Source of the DNA: G965207335 sp965207335
Lineage (GTDB): Bacteria; Pseudomonadota; Gammaproteobacteria; PS1; Pseudothioglobaceae
DNA length: 64,000 nucleotides
Assembly: GCA_965207335.1 (NCBI GenBank)
Contig: OZ242267.1
Span: forward strand, 1,736,001 to 1,800,000
Direction: 5' to 3'
This document shows positions 7,153 to 16,963 of the stretch, piece by piece. Each line of letters begins with the position of its first letter. Positions within the stretch are counted from its first letter, which is position 1. Position numbers and translations under genes: made by a program. A model generated the notes under the pieces. The model saw nothing but the letters and a program-made list of their open reading frames with translations, was not told the origin of the DNA and searched no databases.

Positions 7153-8511
7153 TTATTTTATGGGTATTTTGTCGGTTATGTTAGACATTATACTTTTTTC
7201 ATGATAAAGTGGAGAGACAATTATTCTTGCTAATTCTGGCATAAAATAATCTGTGTAATGTTGTTCTATTTTTTCTTTACCCTCTATATGTGCTAGAAGT
7301 TTTGCCATAGCTAAGCGGTTTTCTGTTTCTAAGCGATGTTTTCTAGTATTGGTATAAATTCTTAGCATAGTAAAGGTGACAATAGAAAGAAATGAGAAAA
7401 TGAAATAGCCAGATACAAAATTTTCAGGTGTTTTAGATAATACCAAATGACCAATAAAAAGTGTTATAAAAATTGCTGCGATTATAATAACAAATATAGA
7501 AGCACATATTAACCATTTTTTCTCACTGCTTTCTAATTTATTTTTAAGTTCTTCCAGTGTTTTTTGAAAGTCTTGTGTTTTCTCAATTTCCTCTCTTACC
7601 TCTTCCTTAAATTCTGTTTTAAATATTTTTTGCTTTTCCTCAATTTCCTCTCTTATTTTTTTAGTTTCTTCCTTAAAAATTATAGTAGGATCTAATTTTT
7701 GTGCTTTTTTAAAATCTGCTATGGCTTTTTCTTCATCTTTTAAATCTCTATAAACAAGTCCGCGGTTATAATAAGCATCTGCATACTTAGGATTAATTTC
7801 TATGGCTTTGTCAAAATCTGCAATAGCCTTATCATATTGCTTAATATCTGCATAAACAATACCACGGTTATTATAAGCATTTACATATTGAGGATTAATT
7901 TCTATGGCTTTGTTATAATCAGCAATAGCTTTATCTAATTGCTCATTATTTTTATAAGCAACACCACGGTTATTATAAGCGTCTGCATATTGAGGATTAA
8001 TTTCTATGGCTTGGTTATAATCAGCAATAGCCTTATCAAATTGGCTATCTTTGTAATAAGCAGCACCACGGTTATTGTAAGCATCTGCATATTGAGGGTT
8101 AATTGCTATGGCTTTGTTATAATCAGCAATAGCCTCATCTAATTTATTACTTTCTGCATAAACATTACCACGGTTATTATAAGCTTCTTCATATTCAGGA
8201 TTAATCTCTATGGCTTTTGTATAGTCTGCAATAGCCTTATCTAATTGCTTATTATCTGCATAAGTAATACCACGGTTATAATAAGCATTTGCATACTTAG
8301 GATTAATCTCTATGGCTTTGTTATAATCAATAATAGCCTCATAAAATTGCTTATTTCCTGCATAAGCATTACCACGGTTATTGTAAGCATCTACAAGTTT
8401 AGGATTAATCTCTATGGCTTTGTTATAATCTGCAATAGCTTCTTGATATTTTTTTTGTTCATATTTTTCTAAACCACTATCAAAATATTTTTTTGCCTCT
8501 TTTTTATTCAT
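7153..8511 (-). CDS. TPR-repeat membrane protein
   Basis: This 452-residue protein has eight consecutive 34-residue tetratricopeptide repeats (about residues 3-280), each with AIADYNKAIEINPxYxxAYxNRG. A charged coiled-coil segment follows (about 285-335), then two hydrophobic helices (about 337-362 and 369-390) and a cytoplasmic-looking tail. The repeats would be a protein-binding solenoid tethered to the membrane; the partner is unknown. The repeats are very alike at DNA level, which would favour copy-number change by recombination. The ATG has no strong ribosome site. No function beyond scaffolding can be given. Confidence 0.8.
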   Translation of the reverse strand: MNKKEAKKYFDSGLEKYEQKKYQEAIADYNKAIEINPKLVDAYNNRGNAYAGNKQFYEAIIDYNKAIEINPKYANAYYNRGITYADNKQLDKAIADYTKAIEINPEYEEAYNNRGNVYAESNKLDEAIADYNKAIAINPQYADAYNNRGAAYYKDSQFDKAIADYNQAIEINPQYADAYNNRGVAYKNNEQLDKAIADYNKAIEINPQYVNAYNNRGIVYADIKQYDKAIADFDKAIEINPKYADAYYNRGLVYRDLKDEEKAIADFKKAQKLDPTIIFKEETKKIREEIEEKQKIFKTEFKEEVREEIEKTQDFQKTLEELKNKLESSEKKWLICASIFVIIIAAIFITLFIGHLVLSKTPENFVSGYFIFSFLSIVTFTMLRIYTNTRKHRLETENRLAMAKLLAHIEGKEKIEQHYTDYFMPELARIIVSPLYHEKSIMSNITDKIPIK

Positions 8512-8576
8512 TTTATTAATATTGCATAATCGCTAAAAATAAGCTTGTTATTATAACCCATAAAACCACTTAATAT

Positions 8577-9515
8577 TTAAACCACCTGCTTTTTTCTGTT
8601 TGGCAACAGTCCAATAAAAGAGCCTATTATCATAATAAACATGGCTATTGTAGTAAGTAGGTTGATTGTTTCGCCTAAGAAAATTGTCGAAAAAATAATT
8701 CCACTAATAGGAACAATAATAATAAGTAATGATGCCTTAGAGCTGCCTAAATTTAAGCTACTATAACTAAAAAGAACAACCGCAATAAAAGCAACAATTC
8801 CTTGATAAAAGGCTTGAAAAAGAACCTCGCCTTTATCGGCTATAAAAATATTACTTTCAAAAAATAAAAAATAAACTGGTAAAAAAACAACGGCAGAATA
8901 AAATACACTTATTGATACTGCATGTATTGCTGGAATAGACCATTTTTTGACGCCTATATTATAAATAGCAAAAAGACAACCAGCAATAATAAAAAGTGCA
9001 ACTCCAATGAATGTAAAAAAGTCATTGCTAATAGGGATAATTCCAATACCTTTTGCAAAGAGAAAAAATCCAAAAAGAATCAAAGCCAAACAAATACCTA
9101 TTTGTAAGTTTAATTTTGTATGATAGATTATAAGTCCAAAAACAATACTAAAAAAGATAATACAGATAGGGGTTATCATAGCATAAGAGGCAGGCACAAA
9201 AATAAAGCCTATAGCAGTAATACTAATATAACCTAAACTTGAACAAAAAGCTAAAGTAGCACACTTTAAAAAAGAGTGCTTTTGCTGGATTTTAAAACCA
9301 TAGCGAACAAGAAAAAACACAGCAATAAGACCGCCAATTGCAAGTCGCAAAAAGATAGTATCTGCTGCCCCTAAACTACCAATTACAGCATAACGCGTTA
9401 TTGGAAACCAAGCACCCCAAAGTAGAGCGGCACTAATTCCTGCAATATAGGGTAAAGAATTTTTCATAGGGTAATTACAAATTTTTTTGATTATACACTC
9501 TTTACTATATAGCAA
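8577..9515 (-). CDS. EamA/DMT-family transporter
   Basis: This 312-residue membrane protein has about ten hydrophobic segments arranged as two EamA repeats. The first begins IAGISAALLWGAWFPITRYAV and the second near ALFIIAGCLFAIYNIGVKKW. A late ETINLLTTIAMFIMIIGSF is typical of drug/metabolite exporters. The substrate is unknown. The first ATG adds 16 residues before MKNSLPYIAG; that Met (about position 9467) is the more likely start because it opens directly into the first helix. It is a stand-alone gene between the TPR protein and the hemerythrin-like remnant. Confidence 0.82.
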   Translation of the reverse strand: MLYSKECIIKKICNYPMKNSLPYIAGISAALLWGAWFPITRYAVIGSLGAADTIFLRLAIGGLIAVFFLVRYGFKIQQKHSFLKCATLAFCSSLGYISITAIGFIFVPASYAMITPICIIFFSIVFGLIIYHTKLNLQIGICLALILFGFFLFAKGIGIIPISNDFFTFIGVALFIIAGCLFAIYNIGVKKWSIPAIHAVSISVFYSAVVFLPVYFLFFESNIFIADKGEVLFQAFYQGIVAFIAVVLFSYSSLNLGSSKASLLIIIVPISGIIFSTIFLGETINLLTTIAMFIMIIGSFIGLLPNRKKQVV

Positions 9516-9525
9516 TAAATAATGT

Positions 9526-9741
9526 TTACTTTTGGGGTATTTTTTGTAATTGCAGTATTGTCAAGTATTTTGCTATAAAAGAAAATAAATCCCTGTCTTC
9601 ACATCTGGTGTGGTTTTTTAGTAATAAGCCAAATTCGCCTAATAAAGCAATATTATGTTGGAGTTTATTGGCTAGAGTTACTAATATTTTATGCTCTTTT
9701 TCTAATTGTAAAGTTATTGATTTTAGTGGTGTGTCAATTAT
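9526..9741 (-). pseudogene. Hemerythrin-like C-terminal fragment
   Basis: An open stretch of 71 codons between a stop at 9742-9744 and a stop at 9526-9528 has no ATG, GTG or TTG at its start. It encodes LQLEKEHKILVTLANKLQ, then LLLKNHTRCEDRDLFSFIAKYL. The second half resembles the HxRxEERELF helix of HHE-type hemerythrin proteins. The N-terminal half that would hold the first iron ligands is missing. It probably is a decayed gene fused against the 3' end of lon. Confidence 0.45.
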
Positions 9742-9750
9742 TTAGCTGTT

Positions 9751-12072
9751 TTAGTTTAGAGTATGCTTAAACACCTCATCAATCCATTGCACTTTAACAA
9801 TATTTAAATTATCTGTTATGGTATTAGGAATATCTGATAATTCTCTGTCATTTTCTTTGGGTATTAAGACTGTTTTTATTCCACCTCTTAGTGCGGCTAA
9901 TAGTTTTTCTTTTAAACCGCCTATCGGAGTTATCTCACCTCTTAGGGTTATTTCACCTGTCATTGCTACACTTGATTTTACAGATCTATTAGTCAATACA
10001 GAGGTTATTGCTACACACATAGCAGCACCAGCACTAGGTCCATCTTTTGGTGTTGCACCGTCTGGGACATGGACATGAATATCCAATTTTTTATAAAAAT
10101 CCTCATCAATTGATAATTTTTTAGCCCTAGAGCGAATAACTGTCATCGCTGCATCTATTGACTCTTGCATAACATCGCCTAATTGTCCGGTGTATTTATG
10201 TTTACCCTTGCCTTTGTTTGCGGCTGCCTCTATTGTTAATAAGTCACCACCTACCTGAGTCCAAGCTAGTCCTATTACTTCGCCTACCTGATCTTTTTGT
10301 TCTGCTACGCCAAATCTAAATTTTTTAACACCTAGATAATCGGTTAAGTTTTTGACTGCAATAATAGCTTTTTTAGGTTTTTTAGCCTTGTTTAGCAGAA
10401 TACTTTTTACAGTTTTACGACAAATAGTAGATATTTCTCTTGTTAAATTACGCACTCCTGCCTCAGAGGTATAATAACGAATAATATCTAATATTGCATC
10501 TTTATTAAATGCTATTTCTGATTTTTTTAGACCATTATATTTTAGTTGCTTAGGTATTAAATAATTAATAGCAATGGCTACTTTTTCGTCTTCTATGTAA
10601 CCAGATAAATTAATTATCTCCATTCTATCTAATAACGGCGCGGACATATTAGTAGAATTGGCAGTAGTAACAAACATTACCTGTGATAAATCATAATCAA
10701 CTTCTAGGTAATTATCGTTAAAAGTGTGATTTTGTTCTGGGTCTAATACCTCTAATAATGCTGATGCTGGATCTCCGTGAAAATCAGAGCTTATTTTGTC
10801 TATTTCATCTAATAAAAATAATGGATTAACAACCTTTGACTTTTGCATTTTTTGTAATATAGTACCCGGCATAGCACCTATGTAAGTTCTTCTGTGTCCG
10901 CGAATTTCAGCCTCATCGCGAATGCCACCTAGAGACATACGGATAAATTTTCTATTAACCGCACTAGCTATAGACTCACCAAGTGAAGTTTTTCCAACAC
11001 CAGGAGGCCCTACTAAGCACAAAATATTTGACTTATTATTATTAACTCTATTTTGTACTGCTAAATGTTCTAAGATTCGCTCTTTAATTTTTTCTAAACC
11101 GTAATGCCCCTTATCTAAAATATCTTGTGCCTTATTTAAATCTTTATTAATTTTGCTTTTTTTATACCAGGGCATAGCACATAAACTATCTATATAAGTT
11201 CTTATAATTGAAGCATCTGATGACTGTGGCGACATTCTTGTTAGTTTTTTAAGCTCTGAATTAGCCTTATCATGTACTTCTTTTGGTAGTTTAGCTTTCT
11301 TTATTTTACTTTCAAATTCTTTAATTTCATTTTCGTCGTCAATAGCACCTAATTCTTTTTGTATTGACTTCATCTGCTCATTTAGATAATAATCTCTTTG
11401 ATTATTTTCCATTTGTTTTTTTGTTCTATCATAAATTTTATGCTCAATACTAAGCATATCAATCTCTGATATTATTACAGATAAAATATTTTCTAATAAT
11501 TGTAAATGGTCTTCTTGTTCTAAAAAACTTTGTTTTTGCTCAATGCTTAAATTTAAGTGTGCTATTAAAATACTAATAAAATTTTCAATATTTTTAGTAT
11601 TTTCAATACTTTTTAATATATCTTCTGGTATTTTTTTATTAAGTTGTGTATATTGGGTAAACGAATCAACATTAAGGCGTATTAGTGCTTCTAACTCTTT
11701 CTCATTTACTGTATTAGCATTTATATAACTTAAATTTACGCTGGTAAAATTATCTTCTTCTATGAAGTCAACTATCTTAGCACGCATAATACCTTCTACT
11801 AAAACCTTCATTTTTCCATCTGGCATTTTTAGCATTTGTAAAATATTAGCTAAAGTACCAACTTGGTTTAAATCATCTTGTTTTGTAACTTCTGAATCTT
11901 GATTTTTTTGTGTTATCAAAAATATTTTTCTATCATTTGCCATTGCCATAGCAACAGCTTCAACAGATTTTTTTCTGCCAACAAGTAGCGGTACTACAGT
12001 ATGTGGAAATATTACAATATCCTTTAATGGAAGTAATGGAATGTTTTTAATATTAAAGTCTTTTGTTGCCAT
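9751..12072 (-). CDS. lon: ATP-dependent protease Lon
   Basis: Lon is the cytosolic serine-lysine protease for misfolded and regulatory proteins. It has 773 residues, close to the 784 of E. coli. The N-terminal substrate domain begins NIPLLPLKDIVIFPHTVVPL. The AAA module has Walker A GPPGVGKTS (about 353-361) and the downstream LDEIDK. The protease domain has the catalytic Ser in KDGPSAGAA (about 677) and the Lys in GLKEKLLAALRGG. It lies downstream of clpX after 220 bases holding a candidate promoter, in the common tig-clpP-clpX-lon order. Confidence 0.98.
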   Translation of the reverse strand: MATKDFNIKNIPLLPLKDIVIFPHTVVPLLVGRKKSVEAVAMAMANDRKIFLITQKNQDSEVTKQDDLNQVGTLANILQMLKMPDGKMKVLVEGIMRAKIVDFIEEDNFTSVNLSYINANTVNEKELEALIRLNVDSFTQYTQLNKKIPEDILKSIENTKNIENFISILIAHLNLSIEQKQSFLEQEDHLQLLENILSVIISEIDMLSIEHKIYDRTKKQMENNQRDYYLNEQMKSIQKELGAIDDENEIKEFESKIKKAKLPKEVHDKANSELKKLTRMSPQSSDASIIRTYIDSLCAMPWYKKSKINKDLNKAQDILDKGHYGLEKIKERILEHLAVQNRVNNNKSNILCLVGPPGVGKTSLGESIASAVNRKFIRMSLGGIRDEAEIRGHRRTYIGAMPGTILQKMQKSKVVNPLFLLDEIDKISSDFHGDPASALLEVLDPEQNHTFNDNYLEVDYDLSQVMFVTTANSTNMSAPLLDRMEIINLSGYIEDEKVAIAINYLIPKQLKYNGLKKSEIAFNKDAILDIIRYYTSEAGVRNLTREISTICRKTVKSILLNKAKKPKKAIIAVKNLTDYLGVKKFRFGVAEQKDQVGEVIGLAWTQVGGDLLTIEAAANKGKGKHKYTGQLGDVMQESIDAAMTVIRSRAKKLSIDEDFYKKLDIHVHVPDGATPKDGPSAGAAMCVAITSVLTNRSVKSSVAMTGEITLRGEITPIGGLKEKLLAALRGGIKTVLIPKENDRELSDIPNTITDNLNIVKVQWIDEVFKHTLN

Positions 12073-12218
12073 AATTAATGTAATTATAAGTATTATTTAA
12101 GGTTACTTGGTTTAACAGGTTTTTATACAAGATAGAGTTAAGTAATTGTTTTATTATAAATTTATATTTTTTATCTATCTCAAATCTCAACCTTTTATTA
12201 ATAAATTAGTATAATTGA

Positions 12219-12246
12219 TAGATAGTATTGATTATGCTAATTTCAA
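12219..12246 (-). promoter_or_regulatory. Candidate lon promoter
   Basis: On the minus strand TTGAAA (12241-12246) is followed 16 bases later by TATCTA (12219-12224). The -35 sits in GCTTGAAA, which also resembles the CTTGAA of heat-shock promoters, but no CCCCAT-type -10 follows. A housekeeping promoter is the simpler reading. Confidence 0.4.
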
Positions 12247-12292
12247 GCATTTATTTAATTAATTATTTTTATTTAAGTTGTTTTTTACTTTC

Positions 12293-13555
12293 TTAAACGA
12301 TATCTTTTTTTAGCTTGTTATTACTGCTAGTCTTTCTTATAAATAATGGCTCATTGCTATTGTTTATTACACCTTCGTCAATGATAATTTTGATAATATT
12401 CTTTTGACTAGGAACATCATACATAACATCTAATAGTATATTTTCTACTATAGACCTTAATCCTCTTGCACCTAGTTTTCTTTTAATGGCTAATTTTGCT
12501 ATTGCCACTATAGCCTTGTCTTTAAATTCTAGTTCAATATCTTCCATTGCAAAAAATATTTTAAATTGCTTTAAAATAGCATTTTTAGGTTTTGTTAGTA
12601 TTTCAATTAGAGCCTTTTCATCTAATTCTTCTAAAAAAGTATTAATAGGTAATCTGCCTACAATTTCTGGTATTAATCCATATTTAACTAAATCATCTGG
12701 CTCAACTAACTTAAATAAATTGCTAATATCTGATGACTTATTATTCTTTTTTATCTGAGAACCAAAACCAATGTTACTTGATGTTACTATACGGCTTTTA
12801 ATAATTTTTTCTAAGCCGTCAAATGCTCCGCCACAGATAAATAATATATTAGTGGTATCAACATTGATATTTTTTTGGTCTGGGTGTTTTCTACCACCAT
12901 GTGGGGGTACAGATGATATAGTTCCCTCAATAATTTTTAGCATTGCTTGTTGAACACCTTCTCCTGAAACATCTCTTGTTATTGATGGACTATCAGATTT
13001 TCTGGATATTTTATCTATTTCGTCAATAAAAATAATGCCAGATTCTGCTTTTATTGGGTCAGCATTACATTTAGCTAATAAGCGAACAATAATATTTTCA
13101 ACATCATCGCCAACATAACCAGCCTCTGTTAAGGTAGTAGCATCAGCAATTGCAAATGGAACATCTAGTGCTTTTGCAAGAGTTTTTGCTAATAATGTCT
13201 TACCAGAGCCAGTAGGGCCTATCATTAAAATATTGCTTTTATCTATTTCAACATCGTTATTATCGTTGTTACTAGCTAGGCGTTTGTAATGATTATAAAC
13301 CGCAACGGATAATACTTTTTTAGCGTGGTCTTGTCCTATGACAAAATCATCTAATACTTTGTGTAGTTTTTTTGGAGTGTATTGTGGTTTTTTAATAGTT
13401 TTTTTTGATTTTTCTTCATCTTCAAAAACACTTATACACTGCGTAGCACATTTTTTACATATACCGATATTATTTTTACTTATAGCAACCTTAGAGCCAA
13501 TATCTTTGGTGCTACGATTGCAAAAAGAACATTTATTAGTACTATTATTAGACAT
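12293..13555 (-). CDS. clpX: ATP-dependent Clp protease ATP-binding subunit ClpX
   Basis: ClpX is the hexameric AAA+ unfoldase that feeds ClpP. It has 420 residues. The N-terminal four-Cys zinc domain is present: CSFC near residue 9 and CKKC near residue 33. Walker A is GPTGSGKT (about 111-118), the sensor and pore segments include the GYVGDDVE loop, Walker B is FIDEIDKI, and the GRLPINTFLEELDE region follows. It begins three bases after clpP and is surely co-transcribed with it. Confidence 0.98.
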   Translation of the reverse strand: MSNNSTNKCSFCNRSTKDIGSKVAISKNNIGICKKCATQCISVFEDEEKSKKTIKKPQYTPKKLHKVLDDFVIGQDHAKKVLSVAVYNHYKRLASNNDNNDVEIDKSNILMIGPTGSGKTLLAKTLAKALDVPFAIADATTLTEAGYVGDDVENIIVRLLAKCNADPIKAESGIIFIDEIDKISRKSDSPSITRDVSGEGVQQAMLKIIEGTISSVPPHGGRKHPDQKNINVDTTNILFICGGAFDGLEKIIKSRIVTSSNIGFGSQIKKNNKSSDISNLFKLVEPDDLVKYGLIPEIVGRLPINTFLEELDEKALIEILTKPKNAILKQFKIFFAMEDIELEFKDKAIVAIAKLAIKRKLGARGLRSIVENILLDVMYDVPSQKNIIKIIIDEGVINNSNEPLFIRKTSSNNKLKKDIV

Positions 13556-13558
13556 TTT

Positions 13559-14155
13559 TTACCTTTTATCCATTATTTTATCAATTAAACCATAAGCTAA
13601 GGCCTCATCAGCGGACATAAAGTTATCTCTATCTGTGTCTTTTTCTATGCGTCTAATTTTTTGTTTAGTGTTGTTTTTTAGTATTGTATTTAATTTATCT
13701 CTTACTTTTAAAATTTCCTGAGCATGAATATCAATATCGCTAGCTTGTCCAGAAAAACCACCTAAGGGCTGATGAATCATTATTTTAGCATTAGGTAGGG
13801 CAAAACGCTTTTTACTAGCACCAGAACTTAATAATAATGCCCCCATACTAGCAGACTGACCAATACATAATGTTGATATATCAGGATTAATAAAATTCAT
13901 AGTATCATAAATTGCTAAACCAGATGTCACCGAACCGCCCGGGGAATTTATGTATAAATTAATATCTTTTTCTGGATTTTCAGATTCCAAGAATAATAAT
14001 TGTGCCACAATAACATTTGCCATATTATCATCTATTGGTCCTACTAAAAATACAATTCTCTCTTTTAATAGTCTTGAATAAATATCATAAGCCCTTTCTC
14101 CTCTTGAAGAACGCTCAATAACCATAGGTATTTGATTTAGATTTTTAATATTCAT
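13559..14155 (-). CDS. clpP: ATP-dependent Clp protease proteolytic subunit ClpP
   Basis: ClpP is the tetradecameric serine peptidase partnered by ClpX and ClpA, both encoded in this window. It has 198 residues. The triad is visible: Ser103 in GQSASMGALLLSSG, His128 in MIHQPLGG, and Asp177 in DTDRDNFMSADEAL. The N-terminus MVIERSSRGERAYDIYSRLL is the conserved axial-loop segment. It starts five bases after tig. Confidence 0.98.
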   Translation of the reverse strand: MNIKNLNQIPMVIERSSRGERAYDIYSRLLKERIVFLVGPIDDNMANVIVAQLLFLESENPEKDINLYINSPGGSVTSGLAIYDTMNFINPDISTLCIGQSASMGALLLSSGASKKRFALPNAKIMIHQPLGGFSGQASDIDIHAQEILKVRDKLNTILKNNTKQKIRRIEKDTDRDNFMSADEALAYGLIDKIMDKR

Positions 14156-14160
14156 ATAAT

Positions 14161-15459
14161 TTAATTTAATTCTGTTAATGTTTTACTTATTTTACTAATT
14201 TTAGCATGATTTACAATATGCTCTATTACTAATTCTTCTAATAATAAAGATTCTATGCTGGTTAGTCTAGTTTTATCCTCGTAATACCAATTAATAACGG
14301 TATTTTCATCTTCATTATGCTCTTGTGCCATTTGTTTTATTTTATCTTTAACTTGTTTGTCATCAACACTAATATTATTTTCTTTGGTAATTTCTTTTAT
14401 CAGTAAGCCAAGCTGAACTCTTTCTTTGGCTTGCTTATGGAACATACTAGCATTTATATCAAATTTGGGGCTATTATTTTGCTGTCCTTGTTGTTGCTCT
14501 TGTTGTTGTTGCATATTATTTGCCATAGTTTTGGCTTCATTATTTATGCTAGATTCTGGTACAACAACATCATTGGCTTTTAATAATGTAGAGAATATAG
14601 TACTTTTATTTTTATCTTTTAAGCGTTTTTGTAATTCATTTTGCATATATTTCTTAGTTTTTTCTTGAAACTCAGCAACATTACTAGCACCATATTTTTC
14701 GACTATTTCATTGCTTAATTCTGGTATTTCTACTGCCATTACACTATTTATAGTAATATCAAAAGATGCTTTTTTGGATGCTAAGTCTTTATTTTGGTAG
14801 TCTTTTGGGAATTGTAATTGTAGTGTGGTTTTATCCAAAGATTTTTTAGCTAATAAGCCTTGTTCAAAACCTGCTATCATACTATTATCTCCTAGTATAA
14901 CATCAAATTTTGTTGCATCACTTCCTTGAAACTTCTCGCCATCTATGGTGGCAACAAAGTCAATATTTACCTTATCGCTATTTGCTGATTCTCTATCTAC
15001 TTCTGTATAAACTGCATTTTGTTTGCAAACATCTTTAACAGCTTTATTTATATCGTCTTCTGTTAGCTCACTTTTAATAATCTCAATATTTAGCTCGTTT
15101 ATTGGGGATAAATTAATATCTGGAAATATTTCAAATTTTAGGGTAAATTTTAATGCCTTATCGTTTTCAGTATCTAAATCTATCAAATCTGGGGCGGTGG
15201 CTAGATTAATATTTTCTTTTTTAATAATTTCAGGTATGGAATTATTAATCATTTTATTTGCTATATCAAGTTTAATATTTTTGCCAAACTTTTGTTTAAT
15301 AATTTTTTGGGGAACCTTGCCATCCCTAAAACCTTTCATTTTTATAGTTTTAGTTAGTTCGTTAATCTCTTTATTGATACTATTTTGAAATTCTTTTATA
15401 TCTAATTCAACACTTACTTCTCGTATTAATTCCTCTGATTTACTTATGGTAGTATTCAT
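14161..15459 (-). CDS. tig: Trigger factor
   Basis: Trigger factor is the ribosome-bound chaperone and peptidyl-prolyl isomerase. It has 432 residues, as in E. coli. The ribosome-docking signature is near residue 42 (MKGFRDGKVPQKIIKQKFG). The FKBP-like domain follows (about 150-240). The C-terminal arms contain a Gln-rich low-complexity run (about residues 312-330, QQQQEQQQGQQ) that is unusual for the family. It heads the tig-clpP-clpX-lon block. Confidence 0.96.
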   Translation of the reverse strand: MNTTISKSEELIREVSVELDIKEFQNSINKEINELTKTIKMKGFRDGKVPQKIIKQKFGKNIKLDIANKMINNSIPEIIKKENINLATAPDLIDLDTENDKALKFTLKFEIFPDINLSPINELNIEIIKSELTEDDINKAVKDVCKQNAVYTEVDRESANSDKVNIDFVATIDGEKFQGSDATKFDVILGDNSMIAGFEQGLLAKKSLDKTTLQLQFPKDYQNKDLASKKASFDITINSVMAVEIPELSNEIVEKYGASNVAEFQEKTKKYMQNELQKRLKDKNKSTIFSTLLKANDVVVPESSINNEAKTMANNMQQQQEQQQGQQNNSPKFDINASMFHKQAKERVQLGLLIKEITKENNISVDDKQVKDKIKQMAQEHNEDENTVINWYYEDKTRLTSIESLLLEELVIEHIVNHAKISKISKTLTELN

Positions 15460-15484
15460 ATAATGATTGTATTATTACAGATTA

Positions 15485-16186
15485 TTAATGCAGTCCTGCT
15501 ATGTATTGAGACAATGCCTTAATTTGCACATCGCTTAACCCTGACGCTGATTGACGCATAATTTTATTAATATCATTATCTCGTGCTGGTTTTTTATCAT
15601 CGCTTAATTTTTCATTGAGATAATATTGTCTAAATGCCTTTAATTGTGATGCCGTATAACTTGCATATTGCATAGAAAGCAAGGGGAATTTAGCACTACT
15701 TATACCTAAACCTCTAGGACCATGGCAAGCACTACACGCAGGAATATTGTTTTTAACATCGCCACCACGATAAATATTTTTGCCAATTGTAATTAGTTTT
15801 TTATCATTAATACTTGCATTATGACTTGGTGTTTGCTTAGCAAAATAAGCTGATAAATCTAGCATATCTTGTTTTGATAATGAGGCTACCATACCTAGCA
15901 TAATAGTATTTTTTCTTTTACTTGATTTAAAGTCTTGTAATTGCTTAAATAAATATGTTTTATGCTGTCCTGCTATTTTAGGAAAGGCATTAGTAGGGCT
16001 ATTGCCATCAGTACCGTGACAGCCTATACAACTTGCTGACAATACTTTACCTTTATCGGCATTACCTGTATCGCTTTTAACAACTGTTTCTGCAATAGTA
16101 TTATTATTAACAAACAACAAAAATATAATTACTGCTAATTTAGACATTAATTTTAGCATGATAAAATAATACAATATTATAGTCAT
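15485..16186 (-). CDS. Dihaem cytochrome c4
   Basis: This periplasmic dihaem cytochrome c of 233 residues has two class I domains: CIGCHG near residue 53 and CSACHG near residue 152. Each is followed by a distal-Met segment (IMLGMVASLSKQDMLDLSAYFA and IMRQSASGLSDVQIKALSQYI). An N-terminal signal peptide is clear. The real start is probably an internal Met (MLKLMSK or MSK), since the first residues precede the signal. Cytochrome c4 carries electrons to terminal oxidases. It sits just upstream of tig on the same strand with 25 bases between. Confidence 0.92.
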   Translation of the reverse strand: MTIILYYFIMLKLMSKLAVIIFLLFVNNNTIAETVVKSDTGNADKGKVLSASCIGCHGTDGNSPTNAFPKIAGQHKTYLFKQLQDFKSSKRKNTIMLGMVASLSKQDMLDLSAYFAKQTPSHNASINDKKLITIGKNIYRGGDVKNNIPACSACHGPRGLGISSAKFPLLSMQYASYTASQLKAFRQYYLNEKLSDDKKPARDNDINKIMRQSASGLSDVQIKALSQYIAGLH

Positions 16187-16963
16187 TTTTTTAGCATATT
16201 TACAACAAATATAATAAAAACTATTATAAAAATTGTCAAAATATACAAATATTGACTATTTTTTATTTTGCATAATTATATGCTAGTTAATACAATTTTT
16301 TGCTATACAAAACACATAATTAAGTATATAAACACTGTAAATATAGCAAGTTTTACACATGGTAAATTTTCTAATATAGATTAGAAAAAAATAAAAAATA
16401 TTTGCTATTAACTAAGTTATTGTTATAACTTAAAAAATATAATTGATTATTATTTATACAAATCTATAAAAAAGTGTTTATTTTAGTGGTTTTTTGCTTA
16501 TTTTTTAGTAGATATGCACAACGTTATTAACAATTTTGTTTATAACTTTATTAAGTGTTGATATAACAATATTTTAGTAGCATATAGTAAGCATAAAACT
16601 TTTAAAATTACAACATAATAGCAAGTTATGAATTTAGAGTCTGATTGTATCTTTGCAAAACAACCAGCATATCTATTTTGTCATTATATTTCGTATTTGT
16701 GAGTGTATTGAAGCAATATTAGGTAATATACTCGTATTATAAGATGAGATTGCCACACCTTTTTTAAGGCTCGCAATAACGGTGGTAGGTAGCTTGTAGT
16801 GACGGTAGGTGTTATTTTAGCTAGTCATTGCGAATACTGTAACAACAAGCCTTGCCTGTTATAACAATTATAACAAGCCTTACCTGTTATGATTTGCATT
16901 TACAAAGGCTCGTAATGACGGTATTAGGTAGGTCCATAATACGGTTTTGGGTTTAAAAATAAT
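16187..16963. other. AT-rich geneless region with repeats at one end
   Basis: No coding frame is convincing. From 16187 to about 16640 the sequence is extremely AT-rich. Two one-mismatch DnaA-box-like words occur (TTTTACACA near 16350 and ATATGCACA near 16513), too few for an origin. From 16745 to 16921 lie REP-like words and a 28-base tandem repeat. Confidence 0.6.
16745..16921. repeat. REP-like cluster with a 28-base tandem repeat
   Basis: GAGATTGCCACACC near 16745, GCTCGCAATAACGG near 16770, AGTCATTGCGAA near 16823 and GGCTCGTAATGACGG near 16907 are degenerate forms of the CGTCATTGCGAG repeat. Between them AACAAGCC(T)TGCCTGTTAT at 16844 is repeated at 16872 with a 28-base period. Confidence 0.65.

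Noticed and set aside
7939..8472. Plus-strand open frames of 67 and 75 codons
   Set aside because: They are antisense shadows of the TPR repeats.
16187..16640. Possible replication origin in an AT-rich spacer
   Set aside because: Only two imperfect DnaA-box-like words are present. No dnaA, dnaN, gidA or parAB genes are near, and there is no strand-wise gene switch centred here.
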